A DNA stretch of 64,000 bases from Glutinoglossum americanum (GCA_020080175.1 JAGHQL010000095.1:1-64000), one strand, 5' to 3'; positions 44,200 through 57,047 are shown, numbered from the stretch's first letter. Numbers and translations are program-made. Notes: generated by a model not told the origin, from the letters alone.

Positions 44200-45406
44200 T
44201 AGGCAGGGTTTGATGCTGTACTACTAACTTTTAGGTAGTTTCCACTGGGCATATAAAGAGCAAAGACAAATGTGTTGTACGGAGGTTATGGTATGACGGG
44301 GTTGGAATGAAGTGAGCATTCAATGAGGTTGATTCTCTGCTTAATTAGGAAGAGCAGAAATAGTTTGAGTGTTGACCCGCACAGGCTAAACACGAGCACT
44401 CCGTTGAGGGCACCGCAATGGCTTATGATATCGAATAGGAATATTATGCTCCTGAGAGTCTACACCTCGGTCCCACTAATTTCCCATATAAATAAGAATA
44501 TCCTTTTTATTAAAATTGTTCCTAACCTGCTACCACCTAAATCCTTACGGCTAAGTGTCGGAAGGCTTACAAAGGGATATTCTCCTGTAGTTTCCTAGGA
44601 AAAGCTTAATCTTGAGATCGATTCGCCTGACTTGAATTCCAAAGCGTGTACCGTTTTCGTACAAACCCCGGAAAAATCTATGTTTTGCGGTCACATGAAG
44701 GCCCAAAGTTGGCTTGGAGTCGTTCGAAAGAGATCCGCATGGTGTTGATGTGTGGGGTACTTGAGTATAAGAATATATGCCCTATAAGAATGTCCCCCGC
44801 CGGCCGGACCACATTCATATAGCCAAGTTCGACTATACCACTACCACCTCATGAAGCAAACAGATATGGCCTCATCTCAAATCTCTCGTTCATCCTATCT
44901 CACAGTCAACCATAAACGTACACTTGCGCAGCAGCGCGAAACGCATTAGGTAATCGAGCCACCCTGAAAAAAAAGAAAAACGGTGGATATCTTGGATGCC
45001 GATTCCAACACCTTAATCGTGGCTGACTGGCCCTTCCCATCCTTTCCCATACTCACGCCAGCAAAAAAAGTTACAGGAAAGGAGTGGTGGGACCACCAAT
45101 ATAACGCGATAAGAGATGTTTTGTGGGTGCATATGACTACATGACTACGTATAAACAAGAAAAATAAGCCTGGAATCTAGAGCTACTACTGTAATTATTG
45201 CTCAGGAAACTTTCTTAAACGGGGTTTTGCGGTATATGTGTATGATAATTAAGGTGTTTTTCTTTGCAAAGGCGAAACGAGAGTACGTTAAATATCCACG
45301 AAAGAAAGGAACGGCAACTGCCAATCGATAGGAAAGCCCGCTCGCCCGCCCCTCTAAGGAGCTATGCATGTAAGGAGACTAAAAATGAAAAAAAAGTTTA
45401 TGCAGT
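44200..45406. other. Intergenic, nothing recognised
   Basis: This lies between the decayed gene and the 3' end of GDT1. Small frames without family pattern. Confidence 0.5.
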
Positions 45407-47212
45407 CTATGAATAGTAGAAAGCTTCGGCGAGATATATCACTCCGAAGCAGATAAATGCGATGGCGCCTCCTAGCGTCACTGCGGTGGAGGAACATAGA
45501 AGTTAGTGAAAGCTAGGTAAGGCAGGTTGGGTGAGGTGGTGGGTGGGAAAACCATGATAACTCACCAACTCTAAGGCTAACTTTCCCCGCGATCGCCCTG
45601 CCTCCAATTACGGCTACAGTGGTACATGCCGCGTGCCCCATGACGGCACCGACCGTAACCCACCAGTAGTCCTGCCCAGCCGCCATCGCTATCGTGGCGA
45701 TTTGGCTGCGGTCACCCCACTCTCCGAGAAAAGTCATGACGAATGTCTGTACCCATGCCGGGCTGAGGAGTAGAGAGAGGAGGTTGTTCAGGCCTGATAA
45801 CGTTGTGTAGACCGAACGTCTATTGCGAGGTGATGATGATCGGGAGGAGGAGGAGGAAGGGCTGTGACGGGGTGAGGGAAGGCGAGTAGCCGATCTTGAT
45901 TTGCGCGAGCCGCGGCCTGATTCTAGCATGTAGGGTGAGACAGATGAACGTCGCCTTTTTCCAGCTATGTGCGCCTTTTCTTCGAGTTCCTGTTCGACTT
46001 CCTTCATCTCCTCCCCGACGCCTTCGTCCGGATGCATGGCCAATCCCTCCCGCAGCAGGCGGCCGCCAAAAACCAAGAACAACACCGCTGCGAGATAGTT
46101 TGTGAGCCGCTTCGGGATTAGTGTGGGGACTGCGTGGCCTAGAACGGCGGATAAGACAGTCATAGTGATGAGGGCTGAGAATGCGGCGGAAAAGACTAGG
46201 AGGCGAGGATGTTTCATGGCCATCAGTGCGGCGATGAGGAATGTCTTGTCCCCAATTTCGGAGAAGAGAATCATTGTCAAGGAGAGGGCAAATGAGTGGA
46301 GAGGTTGAATGAGGCCCGTGGATTCTTCGGTGGATAGTGGAGGCTTGGATGAGGACGAGCTGTGATGGTCATGTAATACAGGGTCTTTCTTTGAAGACGG
46401 AGGTTCTGGATGAGCGATATCATGTGGCTTTTCTGGTAGATCAGAGGGTTTCTAGGGTAGGCGGTTTATTAGGACCGTTCTGGCTGACAAGGGATGTAGG
46501 AGGTGACTCCTGGGGGCTCGTCGGAGTATGCGAGTGATGGGCTTACCTCCAAGCCAAATGCTCCCTTTGGTCTCTCTAGTGCTTCTTTTTCGATCTCCTT
46601 ACTATCCTCCTTCCCCCACTTTATCCTATCCTCTTCGCTCGGTGGAATTGGTGGCGCTTCTTTTGGCGACTCTGGTCTCATCTCCATCTTCTCCCCCGTC
46701 TGACCTTCCTGTGCTTTGCGCTCACGATTTTTCTCGCTCACTCCGCCCTCTGTGCCTGTGGTACCCTCCTTGGGCGATTCACGGTATGGATCATCCATAA
46801 CTCCGTCGTTAACCTCAGGTATCTCGGGCGCATGATTTTCAGGGGCCCGTAGAGGTTTTGGTGAAGGCTTCTTGCCTGATAATAGAGGTTTCTCCCCTTC
46901 ATTCTGGTCCAGCTTCTTTTTATCCTTGTCCGACAAATCTACCCAAGGTCCATCGTGAGGTTTTCCATCCTTGCCATCGACTGGCGCGTCTTTGGTGCCA
47001 ATACCTGGTTTTGAGACTGATGTAGGAACTGCCAAGAGGGTCGATTGTTCGGCAGATCCCGCCGCTGCCGCCTGTGCCGCGGCGTCTCGTGGAGAAAGAA
47101 GAGCGTCTGGCCGTTCATTCGAACCCGGCTTCGCCAATGCAGTAATTGCCAAGGATGATAGAGATGGTATCAGGAGGACAAGTAAAGGGGAAGGCCGTCG
47201 TCGGAGCTTCAT
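45407..47212 (-). CDS. GDT1: GDT1 family cation/proton antiporter (UPF0016, TMEM165-like)
   Basis: Exons 47212-46547, 46451-45566 and 45471-45407 (introns 95 and 94 bp) give 538 aa. The N-terminus is a signal peptide (LLVLLIPSLSSLAITALA). A long hydrophilic, Lys/Glu/Pro-rich segment of about 240 residues follows, much longer than in yeast Gdt1. The first signature EIGDKTFLIAALMAMKHPRL lies in the first membrane pair, and the second, EWGDRSQIATIAMAAGQDYW, in the second half; the two E-x-G-D-[KR]-[ST] motifs bind the metal. The central loop is Ser/Arg-rich (HSPSSSSSRSSSPRNRRS). The last exon ends GGAIAFICFGVIYLAEAFYY. Gdt1 moves Ca2+/Mn2+ into the Golgi and supports glycosylation. It shares a 594-bp divergent promoter with the telobox gene. 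Confidence 0.93.
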
Positions 47213-47806
47213 GTCGAATGTGAGCTTGGGTGAAATGCAGGGCTAATAGAACGATCACAGCAAAAGACGATAGAATCAGGAAATAACGCTTGGTGGTGGC
47301 GGAGGCGTAGTCTGGACTGTAGGTTTGTTGATTCTATGAGACGAGCGATATAAGTTGATATAAAGGCAATGTGTTCAATAATGGGATGTGTTCGGGAAAG
47401 GAGTTCGCCGCGACTGAGAAACGTTGGCGGCTCAAAACGTTTAACTTTAGAGCATGCACGGGCTACGCGTTGACTGGTGGCCGCTTCTCCTATGATAACT
47501 TCATTCAAAATAGTGTCAGAATTGCTACAAATTCATAAAATGCTCTTACGGGCATTTTGTTATGTAAATAATACGTGTTGTGAGAACTATGGTTAGAAAT
47601 AATTTAACACGTGATCAGGCGCCGCATTACGACTAGCTAAACCCGATCTAAACAAAACAATATACCGTTCCGCGACATAATCTCGACATCATTAAATCTT
47701 CAATTGAACCGCGGTACTACTCTAGATGCGCGATTGAGGCGCCGTGATTTTACCGATCCGCCACTACTCTTTGTTCCTCTGAAGAAGCGCGTCTGGAGGT
47801 GGAGCA
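47213..47806. promoter_or_regulatory. Divergent promoter region
   Basis: 594 bp lie between the starts of GDT1 (leftward) and the telobox protein (rightward). The palindromic-looking cacgtg core occurs at 47610-47615 (aacacgtgatc), a possible E-box for a bHLH factor. No other site can be named. Confidence 0.5.
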
Positions 47807-50800
47807 ATGGCCGACTCGTCACTCGCGTCTAAAAGTCGTCGCAGAGAACCAAGCCCCCCAAAGCAGCCGGCTGGGAACCGGAAGACAAGTTCACAAAGTC
47901 TACTACAACAGACGAGGAGGAGTGGTAGGACTCTTCGAAGCCAGAGCCGAGAGATCGTCGATGATGATGGCGCTAGAAATGTGGGTAGAGGCCTTAGCAG
48001 AGGGGTACGACAGGCCAGCACAGAGAGTGCGGGGAGCGGACAAGGCTCGGATGCGACAAAAGTACGACAGAAGGGGAAGGGGAAGGGGAAGGGGAAGGCT
48101 ATGAGGGCAGGTACAGGTGTAGGAGGTAGGTCTGGCAGATGCCATCCAACGTTATGGCTGATCGGGTCAATCTTCTTTTAATATTGCTACCGGTTGCGTT
48201 AGCTGAGGTTTCGCGGATCCCTTTTCCAACTTGTATTTGTTGCATCCTTCCTCGGATGTCTTGGTGATTCTGTTGCCTCAGCGATTCTTTACATCTTTTC
48301 ATCAGTCATCGAATATCTAAGGCTTTCCCTGGAACCCTCCACTCCGCATCTTGGGGTCCCCGAGAATTGCTAGTAACCTATGGCATACTCCTTTCTCCTC
48401 AGCTATCTGGAGTTCGGGAATCGGCGCGGAAATTTTCATTTCACATCCAAGGGTGCTCAGAAGTTGCTGATATCTTATTATCCAGATCTCTCTACCGTTG
48501 CTGAAGACCCACCTGTGGAGTATCCAGACCTCGAGCGACACACGCCGCATGGAAATGACCGACAAGATGTTGGAGAGGCCGATGTGCAAGTGCTAGGAGA
48601 AGGTGTTGCTGCCGAGACGGATGAGGATGGTCCAAAGGATACTCCTGAGTCGCCGACCGCGTTCTCCACCATCTCAGGAACAACAGCGCGCACCTCACAT
48701 TCCGCTCAAGAACTAGCGGACCTCGATGCAGAGCTGATACTGGAAGTTCTGCCATCTCTTTCAGATACCTCGAGTAGACTACTTGGTGTATTGGTCCCAG
48801 CTGGCGCAACCAGGGAAGAAATTACGAACATCACGAGGCAATTACTACTGCCTGGTTCAAAAACTAGCAGGCGAGTCAAGTTCCAAGAGAGCTCCTTCCA
48901 AAGCGCAAGGGGGGAGTTTGGCAGCGACCAGTATATCGACCTGTCAATTATAGGCCGAGCACTGCTCGGCGTGAGATTAACAAAGGATATTGGAACTGGA
49001 CCTTGGTCGCCAGACCCCCTGTTGCAAAAAGCCAACCTTGCAATCTTTGCGACCCGGATGCTTGTCCACCAGCGGGGGAGTCAAGATCTTTGGGCTGCTG
49101 TCGCTCTCCTTGACAGCAAATTCCCCGCACCGTTTCTTTCGACGCTTGAGTCTAGTACAGGACCTACGATCGGCAGCAGCCAGCTTTTACGACAAACCTT
49201 TAATTTAGCGTTGAACTTGCGTACCCAACTAATGCTCATGATACTTTCCCAGCACGCGGAAAAACCAAACTACGATCCAGATGCGATCTTAAGGTATGTT
49301 TTCTTCGAGGGGGATAAGGTCAAGGAGTGGACTGTACCTGGCTTGGGCGGTGGGGGTTCGCGTTTGCCGGATGAGTTTGAGAGATTTGTTCTTGAGCGCA
49401 TAGAACGTATCCGTCGGTCTTTCACGGAGCCTTCAGAGTCACTCTTTGTGGCGGGGGAGCCTGTGGAAATGCCTGCTGAGCTGAAACGGCTAGAGGAAAC
49501 ATTTCCGTGGATAGATTTTCTATCGGAGGTGGTCAGTTGGACCAATCTTAGATTGGAAGAAATTGAGCGACAGATTACTGGACAGGGAGGCACTGGCGCG
49601 ATTGTTCTAGCGCTAAGGGAAGAAATGGACAGGAGGCAGAACGAGAGAGGTCGCAATATCGGAAATGACGAAGCGGGAGGGGAAGGGGGGGCTGATGATG
49701 AGGCAGATGGGGAACGACTAATTGACCTTACTTTCGAACCGCCTGGGTGGAAAACGAGGGGGAGTTCCGACCATGAGAGCGTGACTGGCGGACTGCGTCT
49801 CGTAACGGAGGTGACTCAAAAGGTCCCTGGAATAAGGTATGCTGATTTCTTCGTTTGGTCTACTCCCAGGTGCTTTTTGTGCTGGAAATACACGTGGTTC
49901 CGTTGTTGCATAATATCGCAATCCACCCTAACACTGCCCCCACTCTTTTGGGCTTGCTGTTGAAAATTTGAATCCAAAGACCTCACTGGCGCCCGCATTT
50001 GGGGGTGGATTCGTAGTGAACTTGGAGTTTACAGGCAGCCATTCCACAACCAACAGATCTTACTTGACAACTTTCGTCTCCTCCGGGTGGGCCTTAGGCC
50101 TTCACGGCTCATTCGCAGAGTTTTGTCTATTCGTTATAAAGCTGGGGAATTTAGCTGACCTATGATCTCGAACTAGTTATAACAGTCCTGCTGGGGTCGC
50201 GTACTTGAAAAAGCGGGAGGTAACTCTCCGGTCAGTTCAGGAACTGAAGCTACCTGGTCTGGATACTTCGCCGTCACGGACAATCGACAACCAAACTGCA
50301 TCCGTCGCTGGCCCATCACGGCAAACACGAACACGCGATTCTGCAAGCAGGGCTGATGCGATGACAGAAAGTCAAGTTGAAGACGACTGGCGGCCTCAAT
50401 ATGACGATGAAGAGGACGACGAGAACCACCCTGTGGCGATAACATCATCAGCACCTCCATCATCGGCACCTTTGATGGTGAGCCGTTACACTCGCCATCA
50501 AGGAGAGAAAAATAAAGAGAACGTGACGCTACGCGGAACGCAAGGAGAGCCGCCGAAACCGAAAAAGGCTTTTATTGATCGGCAGGCGGGCGCCAAACGC
50601 GTCGATTTTAGTGAGGATCTTGAGGATAGCCAACCGACATCGTTCCAAAAGCCGAAAGTTATGGATAAGGGCAAGAAGAGAGCAAGGGATATGGAGGAAC
50701 AAATGGAAGAAGGCAGCGAAAGTGACGACTTCGAAATGGACAATCGACCGATTGATAATCGGCGGAAGAGACCACGAACCGGGCTACAAGGGGAGAGAAA

Positions 50801-51473
50801 CGCGCCTCTAATCCCAGCTTCATCCACACTAGAGCGCAGCCAAACCAGCCGAGCTCAACGGCGTAGCCAGAACGGCATCAGCAAGTCATCGCAGCAGCAC
50901 CAAGACGAAGAAGGCCCGAGCAGGCATCGGCGAGAAATTCGCGCTATCATTAGAGCATCTGGCCAAGATGAAGACTCCGACGAGGCCGACGCCGGCTCTG
51001 ACCTCAGAGCCGCCCTCCGCTATGACTACGTTAATACGATTGCGAAACGCTTCGTGGGCACCAAGAAGGTGTATAGGACCCAGAAACGGCGCGCGTGGAC
51101 GGACCAAGAGGTCAATCGGCTCCTTGAACTTGTGGAGGTGCATGGGCCATCATGGGCAAAGATCGAGAAAGTTGGAGATCCTATTTTGGCGGGGAGGTCA
51201 CAGGTTAATTTGAAGGATAAAGCGAGAAATATGAAGTTTGATTTTGTAAAGTAAGTTTTGTCCCAATCCTATTTTGTGGCCATTCTTCCCGAGGAAGAGG
51301 GAAGAGGACGAGTAGGAATAAGTTATGTATTGTGCGTGTCTTGCGAGTTTGCTGATTTAACATATACTTCGAATAGGGCGGGCCACGATCTTCCGGTGGG
51401 GTTTGATCAGGTGAGATTGAATCGGAATCAGATTAATCAGCTGCATGACTTGGGTGTTGGATATGAGCAGTAG
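47807..51473 (+). CDS. Telobox (Myb) DNA-binding protein, Taz1/Tbf1-like
   Basis: Exons 47807-48110, 48486-49836, 50186-51250 and 51377-51473 join in phase to 938 aa. The first exon is basic (KSRRREPS, GKGKGKGK). Residues about 140-420 are helical (ELADLDAELILEVLPSLSDT, SRRVKFQESSFQSARGEFGS, QLLRQTFNLALNLRTQLMLM) and could be a TRF-homology dimerisation domain. A long acidic linker follows. Near the C-terminus YRTQKRRAWTDQEVNRLLEL then VEVHGPSWAKIEKVGDPILA and GRSQVNLKDKARNMKFDFVK form one Myb domain whose third helix is the telobox (VDLKDKxRN form). Such proteins bind TTAGGG-like repeats at telomeres or promoters. Introns of 375 and 349 bp are long for this genome and could hide small exons. 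Which ortholog (Taz1, Tbf1 or Teb1) cannot be settled here. Confidence 0.85.
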
Positions 51474-51850
51474 CACGGGGGAAGTCAGATGTCAGGAAGG
51501 TTCGAAGGGGGTGGCGTTTGTCTTTCCACCTCTTAGCTAGCTGACGGCGCATGTGGTCTTTTTTTTCACGCTCACGCTCTCTACCAACTGGTGTGGGGGA
51601 CGGAGTTATATGTACTATCAGACTACCCATGGACGGCTGGTGGAACCCGGGTGGTGATTCTTTTCCTTGTTGTCCTCAGATGTGCCAATTACCCTGTCTT
51701 CTTTGGGGGATTAGAATTGACGAATGAGGGTTTTTCTTTGGATTTTCTGGAGGTTGTACAGATATTAATTTTCTATGCCTGTGAAAATGGGAGACATGAT
51801 ATCCAAGATCAAGTTATACGGTCAATCCATGTTTCACGTAAATGCGCACG
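51474..51850. other. Convergent intergenic region
   Basis: 377 bp separate the stops of the telobox and CENP-O genes, which converge. No gene seen; presumably both 3' ends and terminators. Confidence 0.5.
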
Positions 51851-52867
51851 TCAGGTCCTCCTCAGCCTCTCCTCTAGCCCCTCGACCCTCCGATCCCCGC
51901 CCATCACCACTCTCTCTACTGCCCTTTCCCGCCCTTCCTCTCCAATAACAACACACTTCTCCACCATCCCGCGGATCCCAATACGAGCCCTTCCGACCCG
52001 CCCATTAGTCCACAGGATTCGCACATCTCGTCCTTCCGCATCAGTCATTTCGAGGGCTCTTATGTTGTGTGCGCGCTGCCTTCTCCCGGCGGCGGGAGTG
52101 GGTCTGGTGAAGCCGAGAGAGGCGCGGAGGGAGGAGATGGCGGAAAGGCGGAGGTGGTACGATGTTAGGTGTCGGCGAAGGGCGCGGATTAAGTGAGGTA
52201 GAGATTGCTCGGGGGGTGGTTTATGGGGGGCACTTGGTTGAGGGAGGTGGGTAGAGAGGAGAGAGGTGAGGGGGATGTGTGGTGGGAGGGTGTGGCGGTG
52301 GACGCGGAGGGTTCGGGGGGTGGTGGGGTTACGAGTTAGGAAGATGTAATAGGGGCGGTGAAATTTCCCTGCGTCATAGACGTTAGATATTTATATCTAA
52401 GGGTTTCCAATAGCCTATGTGCCCAGCGACGAAGCCAGGACTCACCACCAACGAAAACCTCAATCCGAACACCAAATACGCGTCCCTTATCTACGGCATA
52501 TGGATCCGGGTCTTTGACCTCGAACATGGTCGCGCCAGCCCCCATGCGATAGAGACATTCTTGCGCGTGACGCGCTTGTTTGCGCGAACGGGAAAAGGCG
52601 GTTGTGAGGATAGGGGAAGGGTCAGAAAGAGAGGTCGACTCAAATTGGGTGGAGGAGGAGGCGAGGCGAGTGAGGAGGGTTTGGGGTCGGTTGGAAGCCA
52701 CAGTAGTGATTGTAGATTGGTGAAGGAGGGTTGAACGGCGGTGGGTTAGATGGCGGACTATTGGGAGAGGGAAAAAGTCAGTTTGCAGATTGCTTTCTGG
52801 GTTGAAGGGGAGTGGTACTCTGAGAACGGATTGCAGCAATCTCTTTATCGATTTGCGCGTCAGCCAT
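51851..52867 (-). CDS. MCM21: Inner kinetochore protein CENP-O (Mcm21/Mal2)
   Basis: Exons 52867-52819, 52757-52446 and 52368-51851 (introns 61 and 77 bp) give 292 aa. The spliced N-terminus MADAQIDKEIAAIRSQIRHL then THRRSTLLHQST is the family's coiled-coil start. The RWD-fold region reads YRMGAGATMFEVKDPDPYAV and GRVFGVRIEVFVGGKFHRPY, the junction falling in VFVGGKFH, then YIFLTRNPTTPRTLRVHRHT and LPPHIPLTSLLSTHLP. The C-terminus LPHLIRALRRHLTSYHLRLS, DVRILWTNGRVGRARIGIRG and KCVVIGEEGRERAVERVVMG is characteristic. It pairs with CENP-P in the COMA/CCAN complex linking centromeric chromatin to outer kinetochore. No frame of the unspliced DNA shows it whole. Shares a 445-bp divergent promoter with the acetyl-CoA transporter. 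Confidence 0.9.
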
Positions 52868-53312
52868 TATGGATATCACAACGTGCAGATAAATAGACAA
52901 TAGAAAGCAGATGCGATGGATTTGTTGATAGCGCCTCCGGACATTGTTGTTGTCGCGTGTAAATGATGATGCTCTCACGTGACCCAGTCGCACAGACCAA
53001 CTCCCTGGCGAGTCCAACACGTATTTCCAATCCAACCATTGCAACGGTGGCCTTAAAGTCGAACTTCTGGCCACTGAGCAACGGCCCAGTCTTTCTCTTG
53101 TTCCTTGCAGTCTGACACACTCTTTATCCGGTTTATCGGTTTATTGACCAATAGAGACTTGGGGATGCTACAAACGCCACGTCTTTTGCCTGTTTCTTTG
53201 CGAGATTATAGGATAGATAGGCAGGGGCGGCGATAGTGAAGAAGCTGGGCATACTAACGTAGAGGCCACCGAGTCACCCGAACCAAAAAACCACCCGGAC
53301 TGCATTGCATGG
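52868..53312. promoter_or_regulatory. Divergent promoter region
   Basis: 445 bp lie between CENP-O (leftward) and the acetyl-CoA transporter (rightward). A ccaat-type pentamer occurs at about 53033 and, reversed (attgg), near 53149-53151 (accaatag). These may be CCAAT-box sites for the HAP/CBC complex, but the assignment is weak. Confidence 0.4.
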
Positions 53313-55711
53313 ATGCCTACCCCTCTAGCAGCTTTCCCCTATAGCCATCATTTGGGACTGGACGACTCTTCTTCCGACGGACCGATTCTACCGATACATG
53401 TCGCCCAACATCGACAGCTTCTAGAGCAACAGAGACGAAGGGAACAAGCTACGCAGGGAGTAGAGCTCGAAACGATATTCGATTATAGCGAGGAACAGCA
53501 ACACCGACCCCACCAACAACATCTAGAGAAGGATAGTAGTGTGGAAGAGACGCCGAACGCTGAGCATCGAGCATCGGCGGCGACTCACTCGAAGAAATCT
53601 AGAGGAAAAGATCACGATCTTCGAATTTCTACGTCCGGCCGCCAACCACCTGGCCCCTCTCCCCAACGACAACACCTCCTCGATCCAGAATACTTTTCCG
53701 ACCCGCCAGTCTCCGACTCGGGATATCCTCACGCAAGCTCCTCGTCTATGGGCGCAGAAAACTCGCTCCGCGTCCACCACCCCCCAGATCACCGGCCGAG
53801 CTCGACGTCCTCCGCCACCACCACGGGTGAGGACAGCCACCAAAACGGTCAGGCTACGGGGGCCGCAGCCGCTATGAACAATAGTCTGGAGTTTCGGAGG
53901 AAGAACCCCTCATTTGACAGTCCACGCGCGCAGGCGGCGAATTTGCTGGGGAGGGAGGATTTCAGTTTGGATAATCCGCCTACGCCTGTCGCGTCGAACC
54001 ATAGCTTTTGGGAGTTGCCAGTGAAGGATCGGAAGAATTTCCTGCTGCTGGTGTTGTTATATTTCCTCCAGGGAGTCCCCATGGGGTTAGCGTCGGGATC
54101 TGTTCCCTTCCTGCTCAAAGAGCACATGTCGTATGGACAGATTGGGGTGTTTTCGTTAGCAGCGTATCCTTATTCGCTGAAGTTGTTATGGAGTCCGGTC
54201 GTAGATGCGGTGTGGAGCCCAAGGGTTGGGAGGAGAAAGAGTTGGATCATGCCAATTCAGATGATGTCTGGGTGTGGGATGATCTGGTTAGGGGGGAAGG
54301 TGGAGGGGATGATGAAGGCGGTTGGGAAGGATGGTGGGGCGGGGGTTTGGGGGTTTACTTGGTGGTGGTTTTTTTTGGTTTTTATGTGTGCGACGCAGGA
54401 CATCGCAGTTGATGGTGAGGACTGGCCCTCATCTTAAGGATTAGGATTTAGGTGTTGTGCTAACCACAACATCTCAGGATGGGCCCTCACCCTACTCTCT
54501 CCACAAAACTTGTCGTACGCATCAACCGCCCAGACGGTCGGTCTCACAGCCGGCCAGTTCCTCTCTTATACTGTCTTCCTTGCTTTCAGTTCTCCCGATT
54601 TCGCCAACCGCTGGTTCCGGACCCACGAAGAGCCCGTGGGGCTTATGACTCTTGGAGGCTACCTCACATTTTGGGGCTGGGCATACATAGCCGTGACGCT
54701 CGGTCTCCTGGTACTGAAGCGCGAAGAGAAAACCAAGGAACGGGATGGCATCGTCGATGTCTATAAGGTCATGTGGAAGATATTAAAGTTGAAGAATATA
54801 CAGACATTTATCGTCGTCGCCTTGATTGCGAAGATCGGCTTCCAGGCCAACGACGCGGTCACAAATCTCAAACTCCTCGACAAGGGGTTCAGCACTGAGG
54901 ACCTGGCGCTTACCGTGCTGATTGATTTCCCATTTGAAATATCTCTCGGCTACTACGCAGGGAAATGGTCGTCGGCATTCCCGCCCATGCAGCTGTGGTG
55001 CTGGGCATTTGTGGCGCGCTTGCTCGCCGCGGTCGTCGCACACATCACAGTCGCGATATTCCCGAAGGACGGCGTCGAGACGTGGTATCTGTTGGTAGTG
55101 ATCGCGGAGCATGTTTTTTCGACATTTTCGAGCACGGTGATGTTTGTGGCCATATCGGCGTTTCATGCGAGGATCGCGGATCCGGTCATTGGAGGGACAT
55201 ATATGACGCTTTTGGCTACGTGAGTTTTTCTTTCTCCAACCCGATCCGTATACATGGGATGAACTTCGCTTACTGGCGAGGACAGCGTCGTCAACCTTGG
55301 CGGCACCTTCCCCCGCTTCTTCATCCTCAAACTCGTTGACTCTTTCACTCTCGCGACATGCTTCCCTCCCGCCGAACCCCCGACCTTCGAACTCAAAGCT
55401 CCCCTCGTCACACAGGCATTCAGTTGTGCGCTCGAAGCCGATAAACATCTCTGTAAGGACGGAGGCGGAACTTGTGTTATCAAGCAGGATGGGTATTATA
55501 TTACGAATGTGCTCTGTGTGCTTATTGGGGCGTTGACGTTTTGGGGGTTCATTAAACCGGCAGCTTATAGATTGCAGGGTAGGTTCGATTTTCTTTTCCG
55601 GAGCGTCACCTTCTGTTCGGGGCCCTTTGCTAGATTGGGAATAGTCTTTTTTGATCAAGGCTAACATTAACCTTGACAGCGCTCCCCTTGAAAGCGTGGA
55701 GAGCGGCTTAG
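53313..55711 (+). CDS. Acetyl-coenzyme A transporter (AT-1, SLC33A1 family)
   Basis: Exons 53313-54414, 54478-55219, 55286-55578 and 55680-55711 (introns 63, 66 and 101 bp) give 722 aa. About 230 hydrophilic Ser/Pro/Gln-rich residues precede the membrane core. The core opens with KDRKNFLLLVLLYFLQGVPM then GLASGSVPFLLKEHMSYGQI, GVFSLAAYPYSLKLLWSPVV and DAVWSPRVGRRKSWIMPIQM, all typical of AT-1. After QDIAVDGWALTLLS the sequence continues NLSYASTAQTVGLTAGQFLS and KIGFQANDAVTNLKLLDKGF. The third exon has TVVNLGGTFPRFFILKLVDS and a Cys-rich lumenal loop, and the last exon adds only ALPLKAWRAA. It should carry acetyl-CoA across the ER membrane for protein acetylation. Third CoA-related gene in the window. 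Confidence 0.93.
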
Positions 55712-57047
55712 CGCTGGAGGCTTAGACCTCTTCCTAAGAGTATCTCTCTTTTTGCTTGCCACACCCATCTTAGACTCCGCATTTACTACCAGCCGGTGAG
55801 TCGCCGGCGAGGAAATTAAAAGAGGTGCTCAGTACAGCATACCACCATTTAGAGGTCCGCAGGTTTTCCGATTTGCGGCGTGCAAAGACATTTCATAGGT
55901 TTGTAGATATAGGTTTGCGTTGGGGTTATCGGGTTATTTTATGTATATGTAATTGGTAAAGGGGTTTCTTCTTTCCCGCTCCGTTCAGTCGATGCTTAGT
56001 AGACAGGCATTTGTCAATAAAAGGGCGCGGGCAGAAAATAACTTACAGGCGTACGATGGGTCTCGTCGTTTTATGCTGAACTAAGTCAGGTCTCAGTTAG
56101 GCAGACACCTGCCGAGAGCCCAGGGATATGTCCGACTAGCTTAGCATAACCGCTGCTTTATTGAATCTAGACCCCGTATATGGCCGAATGGTGGAAATGA
56201 GACTGTACCCTATATAGTGCTAGCATAACCAGCCGCCGCGACATTCCTTGAGTTTGTTATTGGAGGGTTCATGATCGCTAAGCGGGTTTGTGATCCACAT
56301 AGCGACCCGGTTCGGTCCTTGGAGGTGGCAATACTTTGCGCTTTGGAGATTCGACCATCCGTGGAGAATTCTGAACAAGGGAGGGCGCAGGGTTGGAGGC
56401 GGAGAGCCTCAGCGGGAGCCTGGCACACAATTATCACTCTGAAGTACAATGTTGTACAAAGCGCATGCACTCTACCTACGCCTGGCTCGACGTATCACCG
56501 CCAAGGGAGGGGGCGCTGCTGAGTCGTAGCATTCTGAGGGAAAGGCGAGGTGCATAAAGCTGCCTCTTCTGACCAAATAAAACAAGCGGGAGCGGGAGTC
56601 AGCTCTCCAAGACCTGCGGCCCGTTCCATCCAACCACCATGCTACGGGGTGCAACTGATTTAGGATGTGCTGCAGGGCGCTATACCAGAGCCGACAATCT
56701 CACCCTTGTGCCTTGCATACGGTATAATCCGATATTCGATGCTGCATCTAGAGCATAGTACTCACAGACCGCTTCATGCAGGGCCTTCTCACAAAGGAGA
56801 GTAAACTACCAAGGCTGAGTGCCCGAACCGGTTTGACTGATCAGCCTTGTCGGTAAGCCATTCGCCGAAATGCCAAGCTTCTCTGACCCTAGGCACTCTA
56901 GAATAGGCTGCGCTGCAGGCTATGTATCACTGATCTTGGACGAGGCTCTGCGAACACTCCGATATAAAAGAACCAGACCCCTATCATGGATCGAGCGTCC
57001 TGCGGTGGTGTGGTGATAGAGTCCCACCTCGGTCAATTTCATCGACA
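55712..57047. other. Intergenic, nothing recognised
   Basis: Small frames only (for example 56210-56522 on both strands). No repeat, RNA or family pattern seen. The part before 57048 should hold the promoter of the secreted protein. Confidence 0.5.

Noticed and set aside
54783-55667. 294-codon minus-strand frame
   Set aside because: It lies opposite exons 2 and 3 of the acetyl-CoA transporter, which are clearly conserved, and crosses their introns.
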